A model generated the notes under the pieces. That model had not been told where the DNA came from, did no database searches, and saw only the letters and a list, made by a program, of their open reading frames with translations. Positions 8,933 to 16,441 of a DNA stretch of 64,000 nucleotides are shown one piece after another. The stretch is from contig NZ_QQSV01000001.1 of the NCBI RefSeq assembly GCF_003351145.1, positions 62,001 through 126,000 on the forward strand, read 5' to 3'. Position numbers and translations under genes: made by a program. Within the stretch, counting starts at the first letter, position 1; the number at the start of each line of letters is the position of its first letter. Source of the stretch: Meiothermus sp. QL-1. GTDB taxonomy: Bacteria > Deinococcota > Deinococci > Deinococcales > Thermaceae.

Positions 8933-9958
8933 ATGGCGCCCATGGCCAAGACCTCTCTACTCGCCCTTGCTCCAGAGGCGCTTCCCGGCGAGGGCTTTCG
9001 CAAGCGCCAGCTTGCGGCCTGGCTCTATGAGAAGGGGGTGCGGCAGTGGGATGCGATGACCGACCTGCCCAAGGCTTTTCGGGCGGAGCTGGCTGAGCAT
9101 TACCGGCTCTCGGAGTTTACCGAGGTGCAGGCCTACCCCAGCCAGGACGGCTCGGTGAAGTACCTGTATATCCTCCTAGACGGCCAGAAGACCGAGGCGG
9201 TCTACATGCCCTACAAGAACCGCAGGACCCTTTGCGTATCCAGCATGGTGGGTTGTCCCGCGGGTTGCACCTTCTGCGCCACCGGCCGGATGGGCTTCGG
9301 GCGCAACCTGAGCGCGGCGGAGATACTGGACCAGGTTCTTTTTGCTGCTTACCACCAAAACCACTCGCCCCGTGAAATTCGCAACCTGGTGTTGATGGGA
9401 ATGGGCGAGCCTTTGTTGAACCTGGAGAACGTTTTTTCCGCCATCGAGCGGATGCTGCACCCGCAGGGGCTTTCCATGAGTCCCCGCCGGATTACCCTCT
9501 CCACCGTAGGCATCCCCCGGGGCATCTACCGGCTGGCCGACTCGGGCCTGGGGGTACGGCTGGCGCTTTCTTTGCATGCCCCCGACGACGAGACCCGCAA
9601 GCAGATCATCCCCACCGCCCAGCGCTACCCCATCGCTGAGATTATGGAGGCGGTGCGCTACTACTACGCCAAGACCCGGCGCCGGGTGACCCTGGAGTAC
9701 ACCTTGCTCAAGGACCTCAACGACCGCGAGTGGCAGGCCCGGGCGCTGGCCCAGCACTTCCGGGGAATTAGCGCGCACGTCAACCTGATTCCCTGGAACC
9801 CCTGGCCGGGGGCGCCCCACCGGGGCACCCCCAGGGCCCAGATTCTGCGCTTCAAGGCAGTGCTGGAGGCCCAGGGCATTCCCACCTCGGTGCGCTTCAG
9901 CCGGGGACGGGATGTGGGGGCAGCCTGCGGGCAGCTCGCCCTGCAGCAGCCGGCATAG
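8933..9958 (+). CDS. rlmN: 23S rRNA (adenine2503-C2)/tRNA (A37-C2) methyltransferase, radical SAM
   Basis: This radical-SAM enzyme methylates A2503 of 23S rRNA and A37 of some tRNAs. With ATG at 8933 it has 341 residues. The radical-SAM triad is C108, C112 and C115 (GCPAGCTFC). The cysteine corresponding to E. coli C118 is C101 (TLCVSS). The methyl-carrying C-terminal cysteine is C332 in GRDVGAACG. This pattern indicates the RlmN subfamily, and none of these residues is missing. The start is chosen from TATACT-N8-ATG; the in-frame start at 8897 would place the promoter inside the gene. The gene is monocistronic. Confidence 0.93.
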   Translation: MAPMAKTSLLALAPEALPGEGFRKRQLAAWLYEKGVRQWDAMTDLPKAFRAELAEHYRLSEFTEVQAYPSQDGSVKYLYILLDGQKTEAVYMPYKNRRTLCVSSMVGCPAGCTFCATGRMGFGRNLSAAEILDQVLFAAYHQNHSPREIRNLVLMGMGEPLLNLENVFSAIERMLHPQGLSMSPRRITLSTVGIPRGIYRLADSGLGVRLALSLHAPDDETRKQIIPTAQRYPIAEIMEAVRYYYAKTRRRVTLEYTLLKDLNDREWQARALAQHFRGISAHVNLIPWNPWPGAPHRGTPRAQILRFKAVLEAQGIPTSVRFSRGRDVGAACGQLALQQPA

Positions 9959-9964
9959 GGGCGC

Positions 9965-9993
9965 TTGCTTTGTTAACCCCAAAAGGCTATTTT
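9965..9993 (+). promoter_or_regulatory. Leaderless promoter of birA-bioY
   Basis: TTGCTT (9965-9970), 17 bp, TATTTT (9988-9993), 7 bp, then GTG at 10001. The promoter lies entirely within or beside the BirA-type operator. Confidence 0.65.
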
Positions 9994-10002
9994 GGTTGAC
10001 GT
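9970..10002. promoter_or_regulatory. Putative BirA operator (biotin repressor site)
   Basis: TTGTTAACC, 15 bp, GGTTGACGT. The left half equals the known BirA half-site class (TTGTwAACC), and the right half keeps GGTT and AC of its inverted partner. The arrangement (two dyad arms separated by about 15 bp) is that of E. coli bioO. It covers the -10 box and the start codon of birA, whose product has the N-terminal DNA-binding domain required for autoregulation. Confidence 0.7.
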
Positions 10003-10930
10003 GCCTCCCCTTCTGGCCCACCTTTCGGAGCAGTACCAAAGCGGCGAGGCCCTGGCCCGCCGCCTTGGCGTGAGCCGTACGGCGGTCTGGAAGCAGGTGG
10101 CCCTGTTGCGCCAGGCGGGTTATCCGGTGGAAACCCAGCGGGGCCAGGGGTACCGGCTTTCGCCCGGCAGCCCCACCCCCCAGGCCCTGGAAGCGCTGCG
10201 TAGAGGCCGGTTTGGTGCGTTTTATGCCTATTTGGGCACCGTGGAGAGCACCCAGGACGTGCTCAGGCAGTGGGCCCAGGACGGAGCGGAGGAGGGCTCG
10301 GTGGTGCTGGCCGAGCGCCAGCGGAAGGGCCGGGGCCGCCGGGGGCGCTCTTGGCAGAGCGAGCCGGGTAAGAGCCTCACCTTCTCGCTGCTGCTGCGCC
10401 CCTGTCTGTCTCCCTCGATTCTCCCCCTTTTTTCCCTGGCCGCAGGGCTGGCCCTGCGGGAGGCCTGTGGGGTGGGGGGGCTCAAGTGGCCCAACGACCT
10501 CTTGGCACCCGATGGGCGCAAGCTGGCGGGGGTGCTTCTGGAGGCCCAGGTGAGCGGGGAAGAGGTGGCCTATGTGCTTTTGGGCATCGGCCTAAACGTG
10601 CACCGCTCAGCCCTGCTGCCCCCACAGGCGGCAGCCCTGGAGGAGTACAGGGCGGTTTCGCGGGTGGAGCTGCTGGCCCACCTTCTAGAGCGGCTAGAGG
10701 TTCGCTGCGCCCAGCTCGAGGCCGACCCTGAGGGGCTTCTGCGCGACTACCAGGCACAGAGCTACACCCTGGGGCAGCCAGTGCGGGTTGAGACCCCCCG
10801 GGGGGAGGTCCGGGGCGTGGCCACTGGGGTGGCTCCGGATGGCGCGCTGGTGGTGGAGGGGGCAGGCACTATCCATCGCATCGGAGCAGGTGAGGTGGAA
10901 CTCATTAGCTTCGCAGGAGGAAAAGCGTGA
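10001..10930 (+). CDS. birA: Bifunctional biotin-protein ligase and biotin operon repressor
   Basis: BirA makes biotinyl-5'-AMP, transfers biotin to carboxylase carrier domains, and represses biotin genes. With GTG at 10001 it has 309 residues. A winged helix-turn-helix (about 13-52, EALARRLGVSRTAVWKQV) precedes the ligase domain. The ligase domain contains the biotinyl-AMP loop GRGRRGR (110-116) and KWPND near 165. A C-terminal SH3-like domain follows (about 260-309, GQPVRVETPRGEVRGVATG). The N-terminal domain marks the repressor class rather than a stand-alone ligase. The start follows TTGCTT-17-TATTTT-7-GTG. bioY overlaps the stop by 4 bp (GTGA), so both are transcribed together and are probably feedback-controlled through the operator at 9970-10002. 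Confidence 0.93.
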   Translation: MPPLLAHLSEQYQSGEALARRLGVSRTAVWKQVALLRQAGYPVETQRGQGYRLSPGSPTPQALEALRRGRFGAFYAYLGTVESTQDVLRQWAQDGAEEGSVVLAERQRKGRGRRGRSWQSEPGKSLTFSLLLRPCLSPSILPLFSLAAGLALREACGVGGLKWPNDLLAPDGRKLAGVLLEAQVSGEEVAYVLLGIGLNVHRSALLPPQAAALEEYRAVSRVELLAHLLERLEVRCAQLEADPEGLLRDYQAQSYTLGQPVRVETPRGEVRGVATGVAPDGALVVEGAGTIHRIGAGEVELISFAGGKA

Positions 10931-11523
10931 ACCCAACCCAAACCCTACCGTACCTACCCCTTTCCAAGTCCTTGTTCCCCGTGCGCAGCCTGCGGCGCGA
11001 TGCCCTGCTGGTGTTGGGCGGTAGCCTGTTCTTGGCCCTTTTAGCCCAGGCGACGATTCCCCTGCAGCCGGTGCCCATCACCCTTCAGACCCTGGGGGTG
11101 CTGCTGGTGGGGGCCGCGCTGGGCAGCCGGCTGGGCTTTTTAGCGATGGTGGCCTACCTGTTGGAGGGCTTGGTGCTGCCGGTGTTCGCGGGCGGGGCCA
11201 CCTGGTTCCATCCCCGCATTCCCTTCACCGCCGGCTACCTGCTGGCCTTCCCCCTGGCCGCCTACCTGGTGGGCTACCTGGTGGAGCGCTACGGTGCCGA
11301 CCGAAGCCCCTTGAGGACCTTTGGGGCCATGCTCCTGGCCAACCTGTTGATTTACGCCATTGGGGTCACCTGGCTGGGCTTTGCCCTCTCGGGGGCTGGG
11401 CGCTACACCGGGGTTTTGGGCGTGCTGCAGGCTGGGATGTTTCCCTTCCTTTTGGGGGATTTTATCAAGGCGGCCATTGCCGCAGCCCTGCTTCCTACCG
11501 CTTGGCGTCTGCTTCATCGCTAG
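10927..11523 (+). CDS. bioY: Biotin transporter BioY (ECF S component)
   Basis: This is the substrate-binding membrane subunit for biotin uptake, either alone or with a shared ECF energizing module. It has 198 residues and about six hydrophobic segments. Family-typical features are the QPVPITLQTLGVLL block near 45-60 and GLPVFAGG-like GLVLPVFAGG near 77-86. The GTG start overlaps the birA stop (GTGA), which indicates translational coupling and fits joint control by BirA. No EcfA or EcfT gene is nearby. The last 29 bp overlap the 3' end of the opposing small gene. A perfect CCCCCTCC-TCG-GGAGGGGG stem follows at 11530-11548, inside that gene's coding sequence. Confidence 0.92.
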   Translation: MNPTQTLPYLPLSKSLFPVRSLRRDALLVLGGSLFLALLAQATIPLQPVPITLQTLGVLLVGAALGSRLGFLAMVAYLLEGLVLPVFAGGATWFHPRIPFTAGYLLAFPLAAYLVGYLVERYGADRSPLRTFGAMLLANLLIYAIGVTWLGFALSGAGRYTGVLGVLQAGMFPFLLGDFIKAAIAAALLPTAWRLLHR

Positions 11524-11743
11524 GCTTTTCCCCCTCCTCGGGAGGGGGATTCTTCTCTAGGCCCTTCGCTGCCCAACGGATAACCCAGGGCATCAAAAGC
11601 CAGTAGGCGCCGCCGGCCAGCAGGGCCAGCGGGAAGCCCATCCAAAGTGCGCTCCAAAACCCCACCTGCGGGATCTGGGCCACCAGGGTGAGGACCCAGG
11701 CGATGGCCCCCACCATGAGCACTTCCTGGGGATGCACCCTCAT
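11495..11743 (-). CDS. Small two-TM membrane protein, unknown function
   Basis: This 82-residue protein has two hydrophobic segments (about 8-25 and 29-55) and a charged tail (KNPPPEEGEKPSDEADAKR) that probably faces the cytoplasm. I do not recognise a family. It starts with ATG overlapping the aroQ stop by 4 bp (ATGA), so it is probably translated from the aroQ transcript. Its 3' end overlaps the last 29 bp of bioY on the other strand. The tight coupling and composition like its neighbours support a real gene. Confidence 0.7.
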   Translation of the reverse strand: MRVHPQEVLMVGAIAWVLTLVAQIPQVGFWSALWMGFPLALLAGGAYWLLMPWVIRWAAKGLEKNPPPEEGEKPSDEADAKR

Positions 11744-12180
11744 GGGCGGGCCTCGAGCAGGTCGGCCAGGTAGACCAGGGCCATCTTGTAGGAAAGGGGT
11801 CCGAAGCCCGAGACGATGCCCTTGGCGGCGGTTGCGGTTAGGGAGTGTTGTCGGTAGGGCTCGCGGGCATGCAGGTTAGAGAGGTGTACCTCCACCACCG
11901 GTAGGGGCTGGCCCCGAATGGCGTCCAGCAGGGCGATGGAGTAATGGGTGAGGGCCCCAGGATTCAGGACGATGGCCCGGAAACCCTCTTCGGCGGCCTG
12001 CTGGATCCACTCGACAAGCTGCCCTTCGAAGTTGGACTGCCGGGCCACCACCCCCAACCCCAGCTCGGCGCCCCAGCCCGCGCAGAGCTCCTCCAGCTCC
12101 TCCAGGGTGATCCTCCCGTAAATCTCGGGCTCCCGCCTTCCCAGTAGGTTTAGGTTGGGACCGTTCAGAATCAGAATCAT
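11740..12180 (-). CDS. aroQ: 3-dehydroquinate dehydratase, type II
   Basis: This enzyme converts 3-dehydroquinate to 3-dehydroshikimate in the shikimate pathway. It has 146 residues, the usual length for the dodecameric type II enzyme. The N-terminal motif NGPNLNLLGRREPEIYG includes the catalytic Arg (R15 or R16) and Tyr21. NPGALTHYS (near 73-81) and VEVHLSNLHARE (near 95-106) hold the remaining active-site residues. The other shikimate genes are not in the window. A small membrane protein follows with a 4-bp overlap. GGAGG lies upstream of the ATG. Confidence 0.95.
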   Translation of the reverse strand: MILILNGPNLNLLGRREPEIYGRITLEELEELCAGWGAELGLGVVARQSNFEGQLVEWIQQAAEEGFRAIVLNPGALTHYSIALLDAIRGQPLPVVEVHLSNLHAREPYRQHSLTATAAKGIVSGFGPLSYKMALVYLADLLEARP

Positions 12181-12189
12181 CCGGCCTCC

Positions 12190-12219
12190 ATGCTAGCGAA
12201 GACCAGCTCCAACCGGCAA
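12190..12219 (-). promoter_or_regulatory. Candidate promoter of aroQ
   Basis: On the minus strand, TTGCCG (12219-12214), 18 bp, TAGCAT (12195-12190), then 9 bp to ATG at 12180. GGAGG also lies in that 9-bp stretch. Confidence 0.5.
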
Positions 12220-12253
12220 ATTGCCCGGCGGGGGCCGGGCTTGCTGCATGGAC

Positions 12254-12282
12254 TTGACGCATAGTGCATAAAGCGGTAAACT
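12254..12282 (+). promoter_or_regulatory. Promoter of the 12305 gene
   Basis: TTGACG (12254-12259), 17 bp, TAAACT (12277-12282). The expected transcription start is about 15 bases before ATG at 12305. No Shine-Dalgarno sequence is visible. Confidence 0.75.
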
Positions 12283-12304
12283 GAACTTATCCGAGCCCAA
12301 AAAA

Positions 12305-12949
12305 ATGCGCCTCTGCATCTGCACTAGCCTTCTCACCCTGCTGGGGTTGGTCCACGCCCAGGTCTGGGGGCTGCAAATGGCCCTTGGGCTTACCCTCAAC
12401 CCCCCGGTGGACCTGCTGGTGGTGCAGCAGGGCCACCCCGAGGCCTGGGTGAAGGGGGCCCGGTTCGAGGGGCGGGACCTCGAGCCCTTCCCCTACTACA
12501 CCCTGCGGTTGTGGTACGGGGAGCCCGTAGGGTGGCGGCTCGAGCTGGAGCTCATCCACCAAAAACTCTACTTCGTGGAAGCCGAGGCGGGAGGAGAGAT
12601 TCTCCAGCAACTCCACGTGACCGATGGATTCAACTACCTGCCGTTGAACCTGGCCTATGGGTTGGATACAGGCGCCCTTCGGCTCTGGCCCCGGCTGGGG
12701 TTGGGGGCGGTGGTGCCCCACCCCGAGACGGTGGTGCGGGGCCAGGCCTGGGGAGTAGACGGTGACCCCCTTTACTACCACCTGGGCGGGGTGGGAGGGC
12801 AGGTGGCGCTGGGGGTGGGGTGGCCCGGCTGGGCTGGGGCGTTTGTGGAAGGCAAGCTTACCCTAGGCTTGAGCCGTTTACAGATCGCCGAAGGCTATAT
12901 CTGGGGCCACTTTCGCACCCTTCACCTCAACCTGGGTTTCGGCCCCTAG
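12305..12949 (+). CDS. Secreted, beta-rich hypothetical protein (possible outer-envelope barrel)
   Basis: I do not recognise a family for this 214-residue protein. It begins with a typical signal peptide (MRLCICTSLLTLLGLVHA, cleavage after about residue 18). The mature part has regularly alternating hydrophobic and polar residues with many Gly and aromatic positions (YYTLRLWYGEPVGWRLELEL, GQVALGVGWPGWAGAFVEGK, TLHLNLGFGP). It ends in an alternating strand, as in small outer-membrane beta-barrels. Thermaceae have an outer membrane, so a barrel is plausible but not shown. The gene has a strong upstream promoter and overlaps the opposing P1-peptidase stop by 4 bp. Confidence 0.75.
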   Translation: MRLCICTSLLTLLGLVHAQVWGLQMALGLTLNPPVDLLVVQQGHPEAWVKGARFEGRDLEPFPYYTLRLWYGEPVGWRLELELIHQKLYFVEAEAGGEILQQLHVTDGFNYLPLNLAYGLDTGALRLWPRLGLGAVVPHPETVVRGQAWGVDGDPLYYHLGGVGGQVALGVGWPGWAGAFVEGKLTLGLSRLQIAEGYIWGHFRTLHLNLGFGP

Positions 12950-13935
12950 TCCTCCTCTCCCTCGTACAGCCGGCGATAGGAGGGCAATCCCCCCACCGAG
13001 CGGGCGTGCAGGATTCCGTGCACCAGCGCCCGGGCAAATACATCGGCTGCGGCGGCCCCCAGCAGGCTGAGCTCGGCAGGCCCCTTCAAGGGTAGGGCCC
13101 CGGTGGCCAGGCAGAATATGGTATCCCCGTCGAACATGGTGTGGGCGGGGTGAATGGCCCGGGCAATACCGTCGTGGGCCATCTGGGCCACCTTTTGTGC
13201 CTGGGCTTTGCTGAGCTTCGCGTTGGTCGCCACGCAACCAATCACCGTGTGGTGAAAGGGGGCCTCTGGGGGCGGAGGGTAGTCAGGGACCTGGAGGGGG
13301 CGGGGAGGATGTCGGAGGCGGAACTCTCCCTCTAGCTCCAAGTAGCGGGCGTAAAGCTCCCCACTCTTGGGGTCGTGGGCCCGGCCATGGGCGTTGGCCA
13401 CCGCCAAGGCCCCCACCACCAGGCCTCCCTCCAGCACCACGCTGGCGCTGCCCACCCCGCCCTTGAGCCCCCCGCTGCGGGCCCCAGTGCCGGCCCCCAC
13501 CGACCCTTGTTCTACCGGTCCGGTCCGCAGGTTTTGTGCCGCCCGGTAGCCGCAAAGAGCGGTGGGCCGCACGCGGGCACTGCCCACCCCCAGGTCGAAG
13601 ATCACCGCTGCAGGCACGATGGGCACTCGGATGTCCGGGCCCGCCGGGTAGCCCACCCCCCGCTCCTCCAGGTAGCGCATGACCCCGCCGGCCGCCTCGA
13701 GGCCAAAAGCGCTCCCTCCTGCCAGCACCACCGCGTGTACTTTTTCCACCAGGTGGGTCGGGCTCAGAAGGTCGGTTTCACGGGTGCCGGGGGCGCTGCC
13801 CCGCACATCCACCCCCGCCACCGCCCCTCCCTCAGGGTAAACCACGGTTACCCCGGTGAGGTGGGTTAGGTCGGTGTAGTGGCCCACCAGGATGCCCGGG
13901 ACATCGGTGATGGCGTTGTGGGGGCCTGGCTGCAT
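12946..13935 (-). CDS. P1 (DmpA/NylC-type) family peptidase
   Basis: The protein has 329 residues and matches the P1 family of Ntn hydrolases, which self-cleave to alpha and beta chains and act as L-aminopeptidases, D-esterases or amide hydrolases. Family blocks are ITDVPGILVGHYTD at the N-terminus, VVLAGGSAFGLEAAGGVMRYLEE in the middle, and GCVATNAKLSKAQAQKVAQMAHDG near the expected cleavage region. The substrate cannot be told from the sequence. There is no signal peptide, so it is cytoplasmic. Its ATG lies directly after the stop of the small membrane protein at 13936, so the two probably form an operon. Confidence 0.85.
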   Translation of the reverse strand: MQPGPHNAITDVPGILVGHYTDLTHLTGVTVVYPEGGAVAGVDVRGSAPGTRETDLLSPTHLVEKVHAVVLAGGSAFGLEAAGGVMRYLEERGVGYPAGPDIRVPIVPAAVIFDLGVGSARVRPTALCGYRAAQNLRTGPVEQGSVGAGTGARSGGLKGGVGSASVVLEGGLVVGALAVANAHGRAHDPKSGELYARYLELEGEFRLRHPPRPLQVPDYPPPPEAPFHHTVIGCVATNAKLSKAQAQKVAQMAHDGIARAIHPAHTMFDGDTIFCLATGALPLKGPAELSLLGAAAADVFARALVHGILHARSVGGLPSYRRLYEGEED

Positions 13936-14172
13936 TCAGGCCGTCTTGGGTCTTTGAATGAAGCGTACCACGAAGTAGGCCACAGCCACCAGAATTAGCA
14001 CCGGCACCAGCACGCGCAAGAGGGCCCAGACCAAGCCTGCCAGCCCCTTGAGGAGGGAGCCCAGGAGGGTGAAGAGCCAGCCTCCTACCCAAAGCAGCGC
14101 CAGCACGGCTACAGCGATCAGGAGGCCCAGCACGACCCACTCCAAGATGTCCTGCAGCGTGCGCTCGTTCAT
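13936..14172 (-). CDS. Small membrane protein, two hydrophobic segments
   Basis: This 78-residue protein has two long hydrophobic stretches (about 10-36 and 44-72) and a basic C-terminus (RFIQRPKTA). I do not recognise the family. The frame is open much further upstream, but that part is Arg/Pro/Gly-rich and overlaps recO. The ATG at 14172 is preferred because TATCCT (14179-14184, preceded by TG to make an extended -10) ends 6 bp before it. It precedes the P1 peptidase without a gap. Confidence 0.65.
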   Translation of the reverse strand: MNERTLQDILEWVVLGLLIAVAVLALLWVGGWLFTLLGSLLKGLAGLVWALLRVLVPVLILVAVAYFVVRFIQRPKTA

Positions 14173-14178
14173 AGACTC

Positions 14179-14184
14179 AGGATA
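14179..14184 (-). promoter_or_regulatory. Extended -10 of the 14172 gene (leaderless)
   Basis: TG-T-TATCCT on the minus strand, 6 bp, ATG at 14172. It lies 14 bp from the divergent recO -10. Confidence 0.5.
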
Positions 14185-14198
14185 ACACAGACCCTTCG

Positions 14199-14204
14199 TA
14201 GCAT
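14199..14204 (+). promoter_or_regulatory. -10 box of recO (leaderless)
   Basis: TAGCAT, 6 bp, GTG at 14211. No clear -35. Confidence 0.5.
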
Positions 14205-14210
14205 GAGGGT

Positions 14211-14903
14211 GTGGAACGCTACCGCCTCTACGAGGGGCTTCTGGTGGGCCGGAAACCCCTGCCAGCGGGGGACCTGATCGTCTCTTTCGTGGGGCCAGAG
14301 GGCGCAGTGCAGGCCGTGGCCCGCAAGGCCTTGCGGCCCACAGGCCGCAGCGGGCGGCTTTCCCTCTTCCACCATCTGCGCTACCAGGTCTACCAGAGGC
14401 CCGGAAGCGACCTGCCCACCCTGACCCAGGCCGAGCTGGTGGGGCGGCTGGAGGGCCTAGAGGTCCCCAAGCGCTTTCCTCTGGCCAGTTTCTTGGCCGA
14501 GCTGGCCTTTCACACCGCCTCGCCCGAGGCCGCACCCCGCATCTGGCCCCTGCTCATCTCGGGTCTAAAGGGCATCGCCAAGCACCCAGACCCCCAGGTG
14601 GCCTTCCTGTGGGCGGCCTGGCGGGTGCTCAGGGCGGCGGGCCTGGCCCCCAACCTGCAGGGGGAGGGGGCCTACCTGCTGGACGGTGAGAGGGTCCTGA
14701 AGGGAGGGGTTTACCTGGGCGAAGAGGGGATGGCGGCTTTGGCCGCGGTGCTGCGCTTGCCTGGCGGCGAGGCCGTGGCCCGGCTGGAGCAGGCCCCCCT
14801 TTCGCGCCTCCAGCAGGCCTTGCTGGCCCACGTGCGCTACGCGGTGGGGGAGCTTGGGGCCAGCGCTCTCCTAACCCTTTCTCACCCCGAAAGGCCAGAA
14901 TGA
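14211..14903 (+). CDS. recO: DNA repair protein RecO
   Basis: RecO acts with RecF and RecR to load RecA onto SSB-coated single-stranded DNA. The protein has 230 residues with an N-terminal OB-fold (about 1-80, ERYRLYEGLLVGRKPLPAGDLIV) and a helical C-terminal part. The family identification rests on this overall pattern. It contains no cysteine at all, so it lacks the four-Cys zinc site found in Deinococcus radiodurans RecO. The GTG start at 14211 is supported by TAGCAT-N6-GTG. The next gene starts inside its stop codon (ATGA at 14900). Confidence 0.85.
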   Translation: MERYRLYEGLLVGRKPLPAGDLIVSFVGPEGAVQAVARKALRPTGRSGRLSLFHHLRYQVYQRPGSDLPTLTQAELVGRLEGLEVPKRFPLASFLAELAFHTASPEAAPRIWPLLISGLKGIAKHPDPQVAFLWAAWRVLRAAGLAPNLQGEGAYLLDGERVLKGGVYLGEEGMAALAAVLRLPGGEAVARLEQAPLSRLQQALLAHVRYAVGELGASALLTLSHPERPE

Positions 14904-16381
14904 GCGCGATGTGGGGGACGCTTCTGAGCATCGCCGCGCTGGCCGCGCTGCCCCTTTCCCCTGCGCCCGGAGCTGCTGATGGGGCTATGCGGGTGCTGCT
15001 GACCTACCGGGAGGGTGGGGGGGCTTCAGAGCGGTACTCGTTCCCCGAGCTGAGCCTGGTGCCGCTGGGCGGGGAGGTGGAGGTGCTGAGCGGCAGGGGC
15101 CGTGCATCGCTGCGGCCGGTGGTCACCCTGTTTCCTGGAAAGCCTATCCTCCTCCGCCCCCAAGGGGAGGGAGGGGTGCTCCTCTTCGAGGGGCTCCGCT
15201 TCGAGCTGGGTCCCCACCTCCTTTTGCGGCCAGCAGACCCTGCCCGCCCTGTGCTCTTCCATCTCCCCCAGCGCCCACCCTATCCCGGCTGGCTTTGGCT
15301 CGAGGCCCGCCCCGGGGGCTTCTGGGTGGTCAACCAGGTCGGCCTGGAGGAGTACCTGAGGCGGGTTCTGCCCAGCGAGATGCCGGTCCACTTTCATCCG
15401 GAGGCCCTCAAGGCCCAGGCCGTGGTGGCCCGCACCTACGCCCTGGCCCGGCGGCAGGCCGATAGCTTCTGGAAGCGTTGGTGGGCCGATGTGGACGACT
15501 CGGTAAGCGAGCAAGCCTACAACCGGACCGCTACCCATCCGGCCAGCGATGCCGCGGTGGAGGCCACCCGCGGCCAGGTTCTCACCTTCCGGGGAGCCCC
15601 CATCCAAAGCTTTTTCTTTTCAACCAGCCCCGGCTTCACCGCCTCCATAGAGGAGGTCTGGCCCGAGCGCCCCGCCACGCCCTACCTGCGCGCGCGGCCC
15701 CAGGCCCAGCCCCCCTCGGCGGCGATTCGCAGCGAGGCCCAGGCGGTGGCTTTCTTCCAAAACTGGAATCCCCGGGGCTTCTATGATGCCGCCTCACCCT
15801 TTTGGCGCTGGCGGCTGAGTCTGAGCCGGGAGGAGCTGGAGTCCCTCTTGGCCCGCACCTTGCTCGAGCGGGCCCGGGTTGCGCCCCAGTTTGTGCAGAC
15901 CCTGGAGGGCCCCCTTTCCCCTGGGGCCCCTGGTTTTGCCCTGGGCCGCCTGCTGCAGCTCCGGGCCGCGGCCCGGAGCCCTGGGGGCTACGTGACCGAG
16001 CTGGAGGTCAGAACCTCCACGGGGCGCTACAGGGTGCGGCGCGAGTCCAACATCCGCCACCTGCTGCGCCCCGACAAGGCCCTCACCGGTGGGGGCGACG
16101 TGGTGCTCGAGCGCTGGCAGGGCGGTCCCCGGCTGAACTTTCCCCTGCTTCCCAGCGCAGCCTTCGCCATCCAGGAAGAGCGCGACGCCCGGGGCGAACT
16201 CCAGCGGGTTGTCCTCTGGGGAGGCGGTTTCGGCCACGGGGTGGGGATGAGCCAGTTCGGGGCTTTGGGTCTGGCCCAGCAGGGCCAGAATTACCGCCGA
16301 ATCCTGGAGCACTTCTACCCGGGTGCTCGGTTGGAGGTTCTGCGCTACGCCACAGTGGCCTCGTCGGCCTGGGGGTGGTAG
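14900..16381 (+). CDS. SpoIID/LytB-domain secreted protein
   Basis: SpoIID-family proteins are lytic transglycosylases or amidase modifiers of peptidoglycan; in non-sporulating bacteria their role is cell-wall remodelling. The protein has 493 residues. An N-terminal signal peptide (about 1-25) is followed by the SpoIID core at about 145-230 (VGLEEYLRRVLPSEMP, then HPEALKAQAVVARTYAL). The family's C-terminal block WGGGFGHGVGMSQFGA lies near 435-450, followed by YRRILEHFYPGA. These are the most conserved SpoIID segments and support an active enzyme. The start overlaps the recO stop (ATGA), so it is cotranscribed with recO, although the functions appear unrelated. Confidence 0.88.
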   Translation: MSAMWGTLLSIAALAALPLSPAPGAADGAMRVLLTYREGGGASERYSFPELSLVPLGGEVEVLSGRGRASLRPVVTLFPGKPILLRPQGEGGVLLFEGLRFELGPHLLLRPADPARPVLFHLPQRPPYPGWLWLEARPGGFWVVNQVGLEEYLRRVLPSEMPVHFHPEALKAQAVVARTYALARRQADSFWKRWWADVDDSVSEQAYNRTATHPASDAAVEATRGQVLTFRGAPIQSFFFSTSPGFTASIEEVWPERPATPYLRARPQAQPPSAAIRSEAQAVAFFQNWNPRGFYDAASPFWRWRLSLSREELESLLARTLLERARVAPQFVQTLEGPLSPGAPGFALGRLLQLRAAARSPGGYVTELEVRTSTGRYRVRRESNIRHLLRPDKALTGGGDVVLERWQGGPRLNFPLLPSAAFAIQEERDARGELQRVVLWGGGFGHGVGMSQFGALGLAQQGQNYRRILEHFYPGARLEVLRYATVASSAWGW

Positions 16382-16385
16382 CGGT

Positions 16386-16398
16386 TTGACCCGGTCAA
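16386..16398. promoter_or_regulatory. Perfect palindrome, candidate operator of the acyl-CoA mutase gene
   Basis: TTGACC-C-GGTCAA has 6-bp arms around one base. It lies 37 bp upstream of the TATAAT box of the mutase gene and directly after the preceding stop codon. The shape suits a TetR-family dimer, but no regulator gene is adjacent. Confidence 0.5.
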
Positions 16399-16435
16399 TC
16401 TAACGAAATGACACTTTCCTGCGCCAAAGGCGTTA

Positions 16436-16441
16436 TATAAT
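16436..16441 (+). promoter_or_regulatory. -10 box of acyl-CoA mutase gene (leaderless)
   Basis: A perfect TATAAT, 6 bp, ATG at 16448. There is no clear -35, which is typical of activator-dependent or palindrome-controlled promoters. Confidence 0.6.

Noticed and set aside
11530-11548. CCCCCTCC-TCG-GGAGGGGG as bioY terminator
   Set aside because: The stem is perfect, but only ATTCTTCTC follows, and the same bases encode the Pro/Glu-rich tail of the opposing gene. I mention it only in the bioY entry.
12277-12307. Leaderless start for the 12305 gene
   Set aside because: The well-placed promoter ends 22 bp before the ATG, so about 15 bases of leader are expected; it was not counted with the leaderless set.
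14173-14535. 121-codon N-terminal extension of the small membrane protein at 13936
   Set aside because: It overlaps recO antisense and is Arg/Pro/Gly-rich; the leaderless -10 before 14172 gives a better start.
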